This document shows positions 36,350 to 44,826 of a DNA stretch of 64,000 bases, in pieces. This DNA is from Candidatus Caenarcanales bacterium (GTDB lineage: Bacteria > Cyanobacteriota > Vampirovibrionia > 2-02-FULL-35-15). The notes beneath the pieces are model-generated. The model was not told the origin of the DNA and did no database searches. It worked only from the letters and a program-made list of their open reading frames with translations. Location: the NCBI GenBank assembly GCA_020050435.1, contig JAGVKQ010000023.1, positions 62,001-126,000 of the forward strand, given 5' to 3'. Position 1 is the stretch's first letter. Every line of letters begins with the position of its first letter. The position numbers were made by a program, and so were the translations under genes.

Positions 36350-38350
36350 ATGTTTGATAAAAAGTATAAATCTTATTTAAAGTTATTCTTCACTAAAAAG
36401 ACTAATAGACTTTTTATTTTTTTAGCTTTTGTTATAGGGGCTGGAATTGGTACTTATTTAGTCCTTCCATCATTAAATAATTTTTTTGATTTACCTAATC
36501 TTGATAACGTACAAGAATATGAGCTTATTAGCTCTATTGAACTTTATGACTACAATGATAAATTTGTAGGATTTTTATCAGCAGAAGAAGATAGACAAGT
36601 TGTCCCTTTAAGTGAAATCTCCCCTTACTTACAACGAGCTGTTTTAGCCATAGAAGATAAAGATTTTTATGCTCATAGAGGAATTGATCCATCAGCAATT
36701 ATAAGAGCAATTTTCATAAATCTTCAGTCCCAAAGAATCGTTGAAGGAGCTAGCACCATTACTCAACAATTAGTTAAAAACCTTTTCATACCTGAGAATG
36801 AAAGAGGCCGAACATTTTCAAGAAAAGCAAAAGAAATTCTTTTAGCAATTGAGTTAGAAAAGAAAATTGATAAGGATGAAATTTTAGAACTTTATTTAAA
36901 CCAAGTTTTTTGGGGTAGTAGAGCATATGGAGCTCAAAGAGCGGCTCAAAAGTACTTTAATAAAAGTGCTAACAATTTAACTCTTAGTGAATCAGCATAT
37001 TTAGCGGGACTTTTGCAAGCCCCTAGTCGACTTTCAAAAAAAACAGATGAAGCAATACTAAGAAAAAACCTTGTATTAAAAAAAATGAATGAGTTTGGAT
37101 TTATTACAAATAAACAATATGAAAAGGGACAAAAAGAAAAACTTCAGTTCAGATCTACGCCAGGTCAATTTGAACTTTATCCTTATTATTTTTCATATGT
37201 ATTGGAAGAATTAAAACAACGATTTGATGTAAAAGATTTAAAAACAAGAGGCTATAAAGTTTATACAGGATTAGACCCTGATGCACAAATCAAAGCAGAG
37301 AGAATATTAAATCAAGAAATTAAAAATGCACCTTCAGGTGTAACACAATATGCTCTTGCTTCTATAGATATAAAAACAGGACAAGTAAGAGCTCTAGTAG
37401 GTGGAGTAGGGAATTACTGGAAACACCAGTGGAACAGAGCGACAAATCCTCACACAATTGGTTCTGCATTTAAGCCATTTGTTTATTTGTCTGCAATTGA
37501 AGCTAGATTAATCAACTCTGGCACAGAAGTTGATGATTCAGAAGTATCTTACCCTGACAACGATACACAGTGGGTACCAAGGAACTTTGATAACTCTTTC
37601 TGGGGAACCATTAATATTAGAGAAGCACTTGTAAACTCCAGAAATATTCCAGCAGTAAAAGTTGCACATTATGTTGGCATTAGAAATGTCATAAAAATGG
37701 CAAAAGCCTGTGGCATTGAAACTGAACTTCACCCAAACTTATCATTAGCTCTTGGTAGTGCAGCTATATCTCCATTAGAAGCTGCGGCTTCATATGCAAC
37801 ATTTGCTAGAGGTGGAATTTATATAAAGCCTATCTTAATAAGAAAAATTGAAGATCGCAATAAAAAAATTATAGAGAAGAATGATCCAGTGCAAATAAGA
37901 GTAGCTTCTTCTGATTCTGTTTCAGTTCTTATCAGCATCCTGCAAGATGTAGTCAAAAGGGGTACTGGTACTCTTGCAAGACTTGAGGATAGACCTGTTG
38001 CAGGGAAAACTGGCACATCAGACAAATCTAGAGATGTTTGGTTTATTGGTTTTACTCCTGATTATTCAACAGCCATATGGGGTGGGAATGACCACTCTCA
38101 ACCAATTTATGGAAAAGGTGTTACTGGGGGTGCAATTGTAGCTAGAGTTTGGAAAAAATATTACCAGGCATATTATGCAAATAAAGATATTTCAGCAGGA
38201 TCATTTCCTGACGAAGCATTGATGGAAGGAGTGCTAGCAGAATCTATCGAGTTTGCACCAGAAGGACATAAAACTAAAAGATCTGGATTCTTCTCAAAAT
38301 TATTTAGGAGACATAATAATAAAAATAACATAAGAGTAGCTACCAGGTAA
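36350..38350 (+). CDS. mrcA: Penicillin-binding protein 1A, bifunctional
   Basis: The 666-aa class A PBP has one N-terminal membrane helix (about 20-43), a GT51 glycosyltransferase domain (EDKDFYAHRGIDP with the catalytic Glu; GASTITQQLVKNLF; RKAKEILLAIELE) and a transpeptidase domain with the SxxK serine in GSAFKPF, SRN and KTGTSDKSRD. It polymerises and cross-links peptidoglycan. The C-terminus ends in a basic tail (KTKRSGFFSKLFRRH) that is probably disordered. Length is slightly short for PBP1A, without the OB-like insertion of gammaproteobacterial forms. Confidence 0.95.
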   Translation: MFDKKYKSYLKLFFTKKTNRLFIFLAFVIGAGIGTYLVLPSLNNFFDLPNLDNVQEYELISSIELYDYNDKFVGFLSAEEDRQVVPLSEISPYLQRAVLAIEDKDFYAHRGIDPSAIIRAIFINLQSQRIVEGASTITQQLVKNLFIPENERGRTFSRKAKEILLAIELEKKIDKDEILELYLNQVFWGSRAYGAQRAAQKYFNKSANNLTLSESAYLAGLLQAPSRLSKKTDEAILRKNLVLKKMNEFGFITNKQYEKGQKEKLQFRSTPGQFELYPYYFSYVLEELKQRFDVKDLKTRGYKVYTGLDPDAQIKAERILNQEIKNAPSGVTQYALASIDIKTGQVRALVGGVGNYWKHQWNRATNPHTIGSAFKPFVYLSAIEARLINSGTEVDDSEVSYPDNDTQWVPRNFDNSFWGTINIREALVNSRNIPAVKVAHYVGIRNVIKMAKACGIETELHPNLSLALGSAAISPLEAAASYATFARGGIYIKPILIRKIEDRNKKIIEKNDPVQIRVASSDSVSVLISILQDVVKRGTGTLARLEDRPVAGKTGTSDKSRDVWFIGFTPDYSTAIWGGNDHSQPIYGKGVTGGAIVARVWKKYYQAYYANKDISAGSFPDEALMEGVLAESIEFAPEGHKTKRSGFFSKLFRRHNNKNNIRVATR

Positions 38351-38615
38351 TTTAGAAAAATTCAACAATCAAAAGAATAAAAAAAATCATCCTTTAGTTC
38401 AATTTCATTTTAAAAACAATAGAGCTAAACTTACACAATGAAACCAGTTGATGGGAAGACATACAAGAGGAGTCATTAAATTACTAAAGAAGGGTTTTAA
38501 ATGTTTTCACTAGAATACAAAAAACAAACATCTTTTCAATTTATCTTTAGTAGTTTCCCCAACAGCCAGAATCATTATTTAATATTGGTTTGAAGTAAAA
38601 AAAAAGAGGTGAGTT
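38351..38615. other. Duplicated leader region upstream of the 77-aa gene
   Basis: Two stretches resemble sequence elsewhere: 38388-38458 matches 36270-36340 (AATCATCCTT(T/G)AGTTCAAT...GAAACCAGT), and 38480-38590 resembles 34850-34980. This suggests a segmental duplication around the PBP1A gene involving leaders of the small disordered proteins. No gene is seen in it. Confidence 0.45.
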
Positions 38616-38849
38616 ATGAGTAGAAAAGAGAACAATCAAAATGGCAGTACTAAAGAAAAAGAAAGAGAAGACTGCAAGACAGATCAAATGAAGGGTAATG
38701 ATCCTAAGTCCGATAATAAAATATACGCCAATAAAAGTACAAAATCTGATTCTGCCAGCAAAGACGACAACTCTGATAAAAACAGAAATAAAAATGAAGG
38801 TGCTGACAATAGAAACAGCAACAACAGAGAGAAAAAAGAAAGAGTGTAA
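38616..38849 (+). CDS. Small disordered Lys/Asn/Asp-rich protein, copy 2
   Basis: This 77-aa paralogue of the 57-aa protein at 35428 starts MSRKENNQNGSTKEKE and shares CKTDQMKGNDPK and SASKDDNSDK. AGAGGTGAG lies upstream. The protein is highly charged with no hydrophobic core. An intrinsic terminator follows at 38873. A role in stress or desiccation would be guesswork. Confidence 0.6.
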   Translation: MSRKENNQNGSTKEKEREDCKTDQMKGNDPKSDNKIYANKSTKSDSASKDDNSDKNRNKNEGADNRNSNNREKKERV

Positions 38850-38872
38850 TAAGAAACATTCCACCAAGAAAC

Positions 38873-38907
38873 AGTGCAATCCTTTAAAAAGATTGCACTA
38901 TTTTTTT
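38873..38907 (+). terminator. Intrinsic terminator after the 77-aa gene
   Basis: A 9-bp perfect stem (AGTGCAATC / GATTGCACT, loop of 9) is followed by ATTTTTTT. It marks the end of the small disordered protein transcript, which supports that strand as the coding one. Confidence 0.85.
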
Positions 38908-39027
38908 CACACTAAAACAAGAGATAGCTGAGCTAGATACTGAGCAACGTCGAAGTATGTTGAAAGCAACATACCAAAAGGACTTCCTGGTGAATTTAGT
39001 TTTATGCTAGCCTGCTCACTATTTCTT

Positions 39028-39408
39028 CTACTTCTTCCTAGATTTCGGAATTAAAGCAATAAATGCTTCTAATTGACCACCAATTAAATCAGGGATTAAG
39101 TTTCCCCGAGCAACCTCTTTTAAAGTTTCATGCTGGTATTTAGCATGTCCTATTAAAGTCCCAGCAAAAACACCACTCCAGGCTATTCCACCACTTGCAG
39201 CACCCACAGCAAGTGCACCAATTAACCCTAATGAATCTAAAGCCAAATTTCCTGTAACAATTCCAGCAACAGGAGCAGCTATATCTGCTCCAATATTTAA
39301 AACATTATGCACTCTCCTGTTTGAAGGATCTTTATGTCCAGCATTATAATGATCTCTACAAAATTGAAGGTAGTTTTTGGTTCTTGAATAAAAAGAAGAT
39401 ATTTTCAT
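39028..39408 (-). CDS. Small membrane protein, possibly Mpo1/DUF962-like
   Basis: The 126-aa product has an N-terminal segment YLQFCRDHYNAGHKDPSNRR with VHNVLNIGA, reminiscent of DUF962/Mpo1 proteins (H...NP.NR..H..G), and two Gly/Ala-rich hydrophobic segments. The match is by motif only. If right, it would be a small membrane protein related to fatty-acid 2-oxidation enzymes, but only part of the histidine set is visible. Confidence 0.6.
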   Translation of the reverse strand: MKISSFYSRTKNYLQFCRDHYNAGHKDPSNRRVHNVLNIGADIAAPVAGIVTGNLALDSLGLIGALAVGAASGGIAWSGVFAGTLIGHAKYQHETLKEVARGNLIPDLIGGQLEAFIALIPKSRKK

Positions 39409-39477
39409 AAAATAGATTTAAAGGCTTTAATTATTAGTTAAGAATTACTACTTTTACAAATATTACTTATAAAAACA

Positions 39478-40167
39478 TCAGCTTTTTTTACTATCATTAT
39501 AAATAATGTAAGCTGCATGACCAATTTCTTGGATAACTTTACCTTCTATATCAACATTCATTTGTACTTCCCCAATAAAAATATCAAATTTGCCTTTTGC
39601 ATAATCAAATTCATCAGCCCATCGATCTACCAAGTAGTCAACAACCTCTTCTGGTGGAGCTGCTTTAGCGTCAGTGGCTTCTTTTTTTAATCCATATAAA
39701 GCTGTAGCAGTTGTAGGAAAATCTAAATAACTTCCAATTGCCATAAACCTAACATGATCATCAGCTATTAGTTGTTTTAAAGTTTGTTTTGCTTCATCTA
39801 TAGTTAAAGACTCAAAAGCCAATAATCTTTGAGATTGTTCACCAAGTTCAAGCCTTTCAATCACTTCATCATTTCTTTGTATAAAAGTAGCTATTACAGC
39901 AAGTCCACCAGGTACATTAGCATTAAGTGGGAGAGTATATAAATCATACCTAGCAGCAGGACCATCATTTTGCTGAGCAAACTCAACCTGCATATCAATT
40001 ACTTGATCATTAATTGGCATTGAAGCAGAGGGAAGTCCTTTATTGATCAATTCTTCCGCTCCAGCAGCAGCTATAAAATTAACTCTCTTATTAGAAAACA
40101 AGTTCTTTAGTCTAGCTGTTAAATCTCTAGGTGACAAACCTAGTCCTATAATTCTTTTATGTGACAT
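39478..40167 (-). CDS. Hypothetical cytoplasmic protein
   Basis: The 229-aa product starts MSHKRIIGLGLSPRDLTARL and shows LYTLPLNANVPGGLAVIATF and PPEEVVDYLVDRWADEFDY. The opening and the general layout faintly recall the Maf/HAM1 nucleotide pyrophosphatase fold, but the catalytic motifs are not there, so no function is given. No signal peptide. Monocistronic. Confidence 0.65.
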   Translation of the reverse strand: MSHKRIIGLGLSPRDLTARLKNLFSNKRVNFIAAAGAEELINKGLPSASMPINDQVIDMQVEFAQQNDGPAARYDLYTLPLNANVPGGLAVIATFIQRNDEVIERLELGEQSQRLLAFESLTIDEAKQTLKQLIADDHVRFMAIGSYLDFPTTATALYGLKKEATDAKAAPPEEVVDYLVDRWADEFDYAKGKFDIFIGEVQMNVDIEGKVIQEIGHAAYIIYNDSKKS

Positions 40168-40317
40168 ATTATTCTCCCCATTAAATTGAAATAATTCTAT
40201 TACATAAGGGTAAAGAGGTAAAAAAAATTAATTATTCCTTTAACATATACAGGTTCAACTTGATAGGGACTTCATCTAAATTAAATATTTTTTATTTTTA
40301 GAATTATCAAAGCAGTT

Positions 40318-40362
40318 GGTTTCGACAGGCTATTTGCCTTAGCCTGTTGAAGACAACGCTTC
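40318..40362. repeat. Dispersed TTCGACA inverted repeat
   Basis: GTTTCGACAGGCTATTTGCC and TTAGCCTGTTGAAGACAAC form an imperfect inverted repeat with arms TTCGACAGGCT / AGCCTGTTGAA. It lies in the 400-bp gap between divergent genes, which otherwise holds AT-rich sequence with no recognisable gene. Confidence 0.6.
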
Positions 40363-40576
40363 TGAGGATTATTTCGTTTGAAACAAACCTGTAATTCATT
40401 TGATTTCCATCTATACAAAATTAACAAAATCGTTCTAAAAAAGTTCAACAATTTGCCATTTAAAAGACTTAAAAAGTGTTTTTAAATTGTATTTGCTTAT
40501 AAAGCAATATTTATATTTGTTTTATTAAGTTTTTATTTGTATAATTTTTCCTAGTTTATTTTCAAGCAATTTGTTT

Positions 40577-41947
40577 ATGACATCTATTTTAAATAATTAT
40601 GGTTCAGTGCAATATTCTTCCCCTGCATTACGTTTAATGCAAACAGGTTGGACTTTTCCAAAAGATGTTGACTTATCTGTGATTGAAGGTACAGGGAGTT
40701 TGAATGAAAGATTAGAGCAAGCCAATAGTGCAATCGCTGCTATAGAACAAAGAATAACTACATCAGCTGGGACGGGTGAAGATGAACTTCTTCACAATAT
40801 AGCCTGGTTGCCATTAATTCAGCTGAGACAACAGTTAGCTGCACAAGCATTTAAAGAAATGCCTAGAACTAAAGTAGAGTATGACGAAGCGACACAGGTG
40901 ATAAATGATATTCTACGTGCTGCTATAAGAAAAAAAACAGGCTCAGAGCATAACCCTGTAAATAGAATTGAAGGATTCGCTGATGAAGTTGCTTTAGTAA
41001 CAGCGTGTCTATTAGATGCAGAAGGTCAAGAACATGCTACGCACGGTGTAAGCAGAATACTTACATATGCTCAAGCTATATTAGATGGGAAAATTAAAAC
41101 AGATGGAGTCGTAACATTAGAACATGAAACCCCAGGAAAATTAAGTTTTAACGGTGGAGGTACATTTGGTCAAGTAGCTGTTCAGATGGCACTTCAAGGT
41201 GCACTCAATAATATGGATACTTTGCCTGATGATTCTGCATTAATGGTCACTATGAAAAATGCATCTCATGCAGGTAGATTAGAGTGGATTTTAAGACAAG
41301 CAACTAGAAAAGGTTATCATTCCTTTGCTTTATTTAATGTAGACGGAAAAGGTAGAACTGCACCTTTTGGTGGTGCCGAATCCAGATTAGGAACGAATCC
41401 CATCGCTATGGGAGTTTCTACTGGTATAGATCAGGATGGAATAGTTGGAGATTCAGCTACGACAGCCTGGGCTGAAGGTGCAGTAAGAATTGCATACTTG
41501 AATAATCTTACTGTTCCATTAGATGTTTTAACTACTCCAGATGGTGAACCTACTATACATCCTGCAGGTGTATATAAAGAAGGAGGTCCTCCAGATTTAC
41601 TTCTTCCAATAGGAGGAGATGTAGCTGCATATAAAGGATCTGTATTTGGACAAATGGTTAAACTTTTAGTGGATGCTACTTCTGGAAGAAAAGCAGGAAA
41701 TCCAGTAGGAACACCAGGACACAACAATTTATTACTTGTGTTGAATAAAGGTGATCAAAGTAGTTTTACTACCGTAGCCGATAATGCTGCTTATTTAAGA
41801 AACTGTCCTCCAAAGCCCGGGCATACTGTTCATTTGCCAGGAGTTGGTGGATTAGAAAGATTAGGATTGGCAAGACAAAATGGATTAAAAATTGCAACTG
41901 GAACATGGGAAAAAGTATTAGAGTTACATAGAAAAGTTTGTGCTTAG
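40577..41947 (+). CDS. Malate/L-lactate dehydrogenase family (Ldh_2) oxidoreductase
   Basis: The 456-aa protein (ATG at 40577) contains the Ldh_2/YlbC-type signature: HATHGVSRILTYAQAIL (about 154-170), GGGTFGQVAVQMAL, NASHAGRLEWI with the catalytic-type His, RLGTNPIAMGV and the NAD-site segment DSATTAWAEGAVRIA. Such enzymes oxidise 2-hydroxyacids (malate, lactate, ureidoglycolate) with NAD(P). The family usually starts near residue 20 of this domain; here an extra ~115-residue N-terminus precedes it. It is 6 bp upstream of the next gene. Confidence 0.82.
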   Translation: MTSILNNYGSVQYSSPALRLMQTGWTFPKDVDLSVIEGTGSLNERLEQANSAIAAIEQRITTSAGTGEDELLHNIAWLPLIQLRQQLAAQAFKEMPRTKVEYDEATQVINDILRAAIRKKTGSEHNPVNRIEGFADEVALVTACLLDAEGQEHATHGVSRILTYAQAILDGKIKTDGVVTLEHETPGKLSFNGGGTFGQVAVQMALQGALNNMDTLPDDSALMVTMKNASHAGRLEWILRQATRKGYHSFALFNVDGKGRTAPFGGAESRLGTNPIAMGVSTGIDQDGIVGDSATTAWAEGAVRIAYLNNLTVPLDVLTTPDGEPTIHPAGVYKEGGPPDLLLPIGGDVAAYKGSVFGQMVKLLVDATSGRKAGNPVGTPGHNNLLLVLNKGDQSSFTTVADNAAYLRNCPPKPGHTVHLPGVGGLERLGLARQNGLKIATGTWEKVLELHRKVCA

Positions 41948-41953
41948 AAAACC

Positions 41954-42844
41954 ATGAACACAATTGTAAAGAGATTTTTAGTGCCATTTATACTAATGCC
42001 ACCAATAGCTTTATCTCTGGCTGAAGATAAACCAGCACCACAATCCACAGTTCAAAGAGAAGCAGCAATAAAAAAATTCTTACCTACATCCGATAAAAAT
42101 GAACACAACTTAATTAATTTAAATAATGTATACATGGCTAAAGAATTAGCAGGAAGAGCGAGTATAGATCCACTATTACAGGACACTGAAAAACTTCGTG
42201 CAAAGTTAAAAGAAACAATAAAAACTCAAAAGCATGCATACACTGATGTGCTTGTGAAACATAATGGTAGACCTGATGCTGTCGATTCTCTTTCAAGAAG
42301 TCAGCTTATAAGAATTTCTATTCTTATGGATGATCTTTTAAATGGTGATTTGGTAAATGATATTGGAAAAATTATAGATTCTACAGAGAAAAACAAAGAA
42401 GCAGGCGGACTTGTACTAATAAAAGAAGGAAAGGTACATTTCAAAGCACTACCAAACGCTTCGACTGGAATCAACTCCCCACAGTTTAATGCAAACTACT
42501 TATTTCCTGATGATTCTTTCAAAGAAGCAAATGCATTTCTTTTTCATACACATCCATTTATAAAAGGTCAGGGTTCCAGTAATGGACCTAGCTGGAATAT
42601 GCAAGCAAGCAGATTAGGTGTGTCAATTACAGGAGACACTGGAGTAGCTTTAGCTATGAGTAAACAATACGGTGAGACTCATCATCTTGTAATAAGTACA
42701 GTTGGAGATCCCGTAGTTAGAAAGTTTAATATTGATTATTTTGGTGGGGAAGCAACAAATGCTAAAGAACCCAAAAATCAGTTTGATACAGAGTCTCTAC
42801 TTGAGCATATAACGATACTTGATCTGGGGATTTTTAAGTATTAG
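41954..42844 (+). CDS. Secreted protein with possible JAMM-like motif
   Basis: The 296-aa product begins with a signal peptide (cleavage near LSLAE, about residue 23). Near the C-terminus EANAFLFHTHPFI is followed by QASRLGVSITGD, recalling the E...HxHP...S..D zinc site of JAB/MPN peptidases, though the spacing is not exact. The middle is helical and charged. It is 6 bp after the Ldh_2 gene, so probably one operon. The JAMM idea is tentative. Confidence 0.65.
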   Translation: MNTIVKRFLVPFILMPPIALSLAEDKPAPQSTVQREAAIKKFLPTSDKNEHNLINLNNVYMAKELAGRASIDPLLQDTEKLRAKLKETIKTQKHAYTDVLVKHNGRPDAVDSLSRSQLIRISILMDDLLNGDLVNDIGKIIDSTEKNKEAGGLVLIKEGKVHFKALPNASTGINSPQFNANYLFPDDSFKEANAFLFHTHPFIKGQGSSNGPSWNMQASRLGVSITGDTGVALAMSKQYGETHHLVISTVGDPVVRKFNIDYFGGEATNAKEPKNQFDTESLLEHITILDLGIFKY

Positions 42845-42970
42845 ATATTTCATAGAACTAATTATTAAATATTTTTAAGGTTAGCAAGTTTTGATTTTTA
42901 ATATAAAGTACTTAACCTAAGATCTAGCATGTTGTAGTAACATAAAAACTAAGTTTTTTTTATAATCAAT

Positions 42971-44239
42971 ATGACACCTATTGTTCAACCTATAAACTTT
43001 AATTCAGCGACATATAGTCGCAGAAGATTTTTACAAGGCAGCACAGTTACTGTAGCAGAATTAGCTTGTAGAAATATTTTAGGAATGGAACCTGACAAAA
43101 AGTTAAGCCAAAAACCCATTGTTTTTATAAAGCTAGATGGTGGGGCAAGTTTATTTGATCTGTTTGAAATGGAGCCTCACCCGAGAGTGGACAGAATTTA
43201 TGAGCCTATAGACACATCAGTACCAGGACTTCAGATTTCAGAACTTCTTCCTCATCTTTCACAACAAATGCACAGAATGATGCTTATAAAAACACTCACA
43301 CACGGTGAAGGTACACATTTTAATGCCCAAGCAATTACAACAATAGGTAACAAAGAAACATTAGGTGGAGAGGACACCTTAGATTTTAAACATCCAGGAA
43401 GATTTATTGAGCTGGGAAAACAACAATTACCCCATGATGGACTAGGCAATGTTGTAATTAATAGTAGTTATGGATTTACACCACCCGTAGGATTAATAAA
43501 TGAAGTTACTCCACATTCAAGAAAAACTGAAAAAGGTGATTTAACTAATCCTTTTGGTGAGCCTTCACAATTCTCTAGCAGAAGACAAGAATTAAGAGAT
43601 TTAGTTAATAGATTTGAAAGTGTCTCCACTATCAACACTCCTGAAACCCAAGGTTTTGTTAACGCTCGTGAAGCAGGCTTTAATACATTGGATAGAGATT
43701 TAGGTAGTGCATTTAATTTAGATACTGCATCAAGAACTGATAGAGAAAGATATGGAATAAATGAATTAGGGGTATTTTCTAAATCTGCTCTTACAGCAAG
43801 AAGACTAATAGAAAAAGGACTTCCCATTGTTACGATAGCAAATGGTGACTGGGATTATCATGCAGGAATAAAAATGTACATGGATGAACACATGCCAGAA
43901 GTTGATAAACCGCTAGCTGCTCTCATAGAAGATATGGATGCCATCGGTGGAATGGTAATTTTCACTACTGAGTTTGCAAGATCACCTAAAATAAATGATG
44001 GACTAGGAAGACACCACTGGACGGAAGCTAATTTTGGCTGTATATCTGGTTTTCATCCAGGAACAGTAGTAGGAAAAATCGATGGTGGCGGAAAATCTGT
44101 TTATCCTCTTTCTAACGGAAAATTTCTTCCTACAGCAATTTATGCAGCAGGCTACAATCCACTCCTTGTAAGATCAACTGGTGGAGTATTAACCCAGGTC
44201 AAAGTGGATGGATTCACTAGGTCAGAATTATCAAGTTAA
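42971..44239 (+). CDS. DUF1501 protein (alkaline-phosphatase/sulfatase-like fold)
   Basis: The 422-aa product has a Tat-like N-terminus (SRRRFLQGSTVTVAELA) and DUF1501 landmarks: FIKLDGGASLFDLFEM, LPHLSQQMHRMMLIKTLTHGEGTHFNA, GLPIVTIANGDWDYH, MVIFTTEFARSPKIND and GRHHWTEANFGCISG. DUF1501 proteins are related to metal-dependent phosphatase/sulfatase folds and are often exported; substrates are mostly unknown. It is shorter than planctomycete members. A 67-bp palindromic repeat unit starts directly after the stop. Confidence 0.85.
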   Translation: MTPIVQPINFNSATYSRRRFLQGSTVTVAELACRNILGMEPDKKLSQKPIVFIKLDGGASLFDLFEMEPHPRVDRIYEPIDTSVPGLQISELLPHLSQQMHRMMLIKTLTHGEGTHFNAQAITTIGNKETLGGEDTLDFKHPGRFIELGKQQLPHDGLGNVVINSSYGFTPPVGLINEVTPHSRKTEKGDLTNPFGEPSQFSSRRQELRDLVNRFESVSTINTPETQGFVNAREAGFNTLDRDLGSAFNLDTASRTDRERYGINELGVFSKSALTARRLIEKGLPIVTIANGDWDYHAGIKMYMDEHMPEVDKPLAALIEDMDAIGGMVIFTTEFARSPKINDGLGRHHWTEANFGCISGFHPGTVVGKIDGGGKSVYPLSNGKFLPTAIYAAGYNPLLVRSTGGVLTQVKVDGFTRSELSS

Positions 44240-44304
44240 TCGCCAATGCTGGTAGGTACCGAACAATGTTCGGTACCTACACATGCCACAATAAAACAAA
44301 AAAA
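44238..44304. repeat. REP-like palindromic unit, intergenic copy
   Basis: A perfect 29-bp palindrome (arms GTAGGTACCGAACA / TGTTCGGTACCTAC around one base, 44252-44280) sits in a ~67-bp unit that matches 51941-52007 with about four differences, flanks included (AATGCTG left; ACATGNCACAATAAAACAAA right). The other copy lies inside the coding region of the REP-associated transposase. It lies between DUF1501 and umuD. Confidence 0.88.
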
Positions 44305-44412
44305 ACAAGTAAATTACTAATACCTTTTTTCAGTACTCCATAATTAGCGTAGTTAAGATTTGGGCACACTAGTTTTTAAAAAACTTTTGACTTCTGGTAG
44401 GATTAGCAAACA

Positions 44413-44808
44413 ATGAAAGAAGATTTTATATTACTACTTCCAGATTCACCTATTCATGCTGGTTTCCCTTCACCAGCACAAGATAGCTTTCCATCATCAA
44501 GCAGCTTAAATCTAAATAGCTATTTAATTAAAAATGAGAATGCTACTACCTTATTCAGAGTACGTGGAGATTCCATGAAAGATGCAGGGCTTCTTGATGG
44601 TGATATTATATTTGTAACTTACGGACAAGAATCAAAAGCAGGAGATATCGTTATTGCTGATGTAGATGGTGAAAGAACCATTAAGTTTTTATGTTTTGAT
44701 AATCAAGGGGCATATTTAGAACCAGCAAATAAGTCTTTTAAATCAATTCGCCCACAAGAAAATCTAACAATTGTTGGTGTGGTTACTGCTATGTGTAGAA
44801 AATATTAA
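44413..44808 (+). CDS. umuD: UmuD-like SOS S24 peptidase / Pol V accessory subunit
   Basis: The 131-aa protein has the LexA/UmuD catalytic dyad: Ser54 in VRGDSMKDAG and Lys91 in GERTIKFL, 37 residues apart as in UmuD. A cleavage site Ala-Gly occurs at 16-17 (IHAGFPS). RecA-stimulated self-cleavage would give UmuD', which activates the polymerase. It lies 18 bp before umuC. No clear LexA operator is recognised. Confidence 0.92.
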   Translation: MKEDFILLLPDSPIHAGFPSPAQDSFPSSSSLNLNSYLIKNENATTLFRVRGDSMKDAGLLDGDIIFVTYGQESKAGDIVIADVDGERTIKFLCFDNQGAYLEPANKSFKSIRPQENLTIVGVVTAMCRKY

Positions 44809-44826
44809 TTTTTCAATTATAAAACT

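Noticed and set aside
38547-38879. Hydrophobic 110-aa minus-strand frame opposite the 38616 gene
   Set aside because: Same reason as above; the plus-strand terminator at 38873 also supports the other strand.
39478-40167. Maf-type nucleotide pyrophosphatase
   Set aside because: Only the opening SPRDL is suggestive; the conserved Maf/HAM1 catalytic residues are not found.
44252-44280. LexA operator for umuDC
   Set aside because: GAAC and GTTC are spaced by 3, not 4, and the same palindrome is inside the RAYT coding sequence, so it is a repeat unit rather than an operator.
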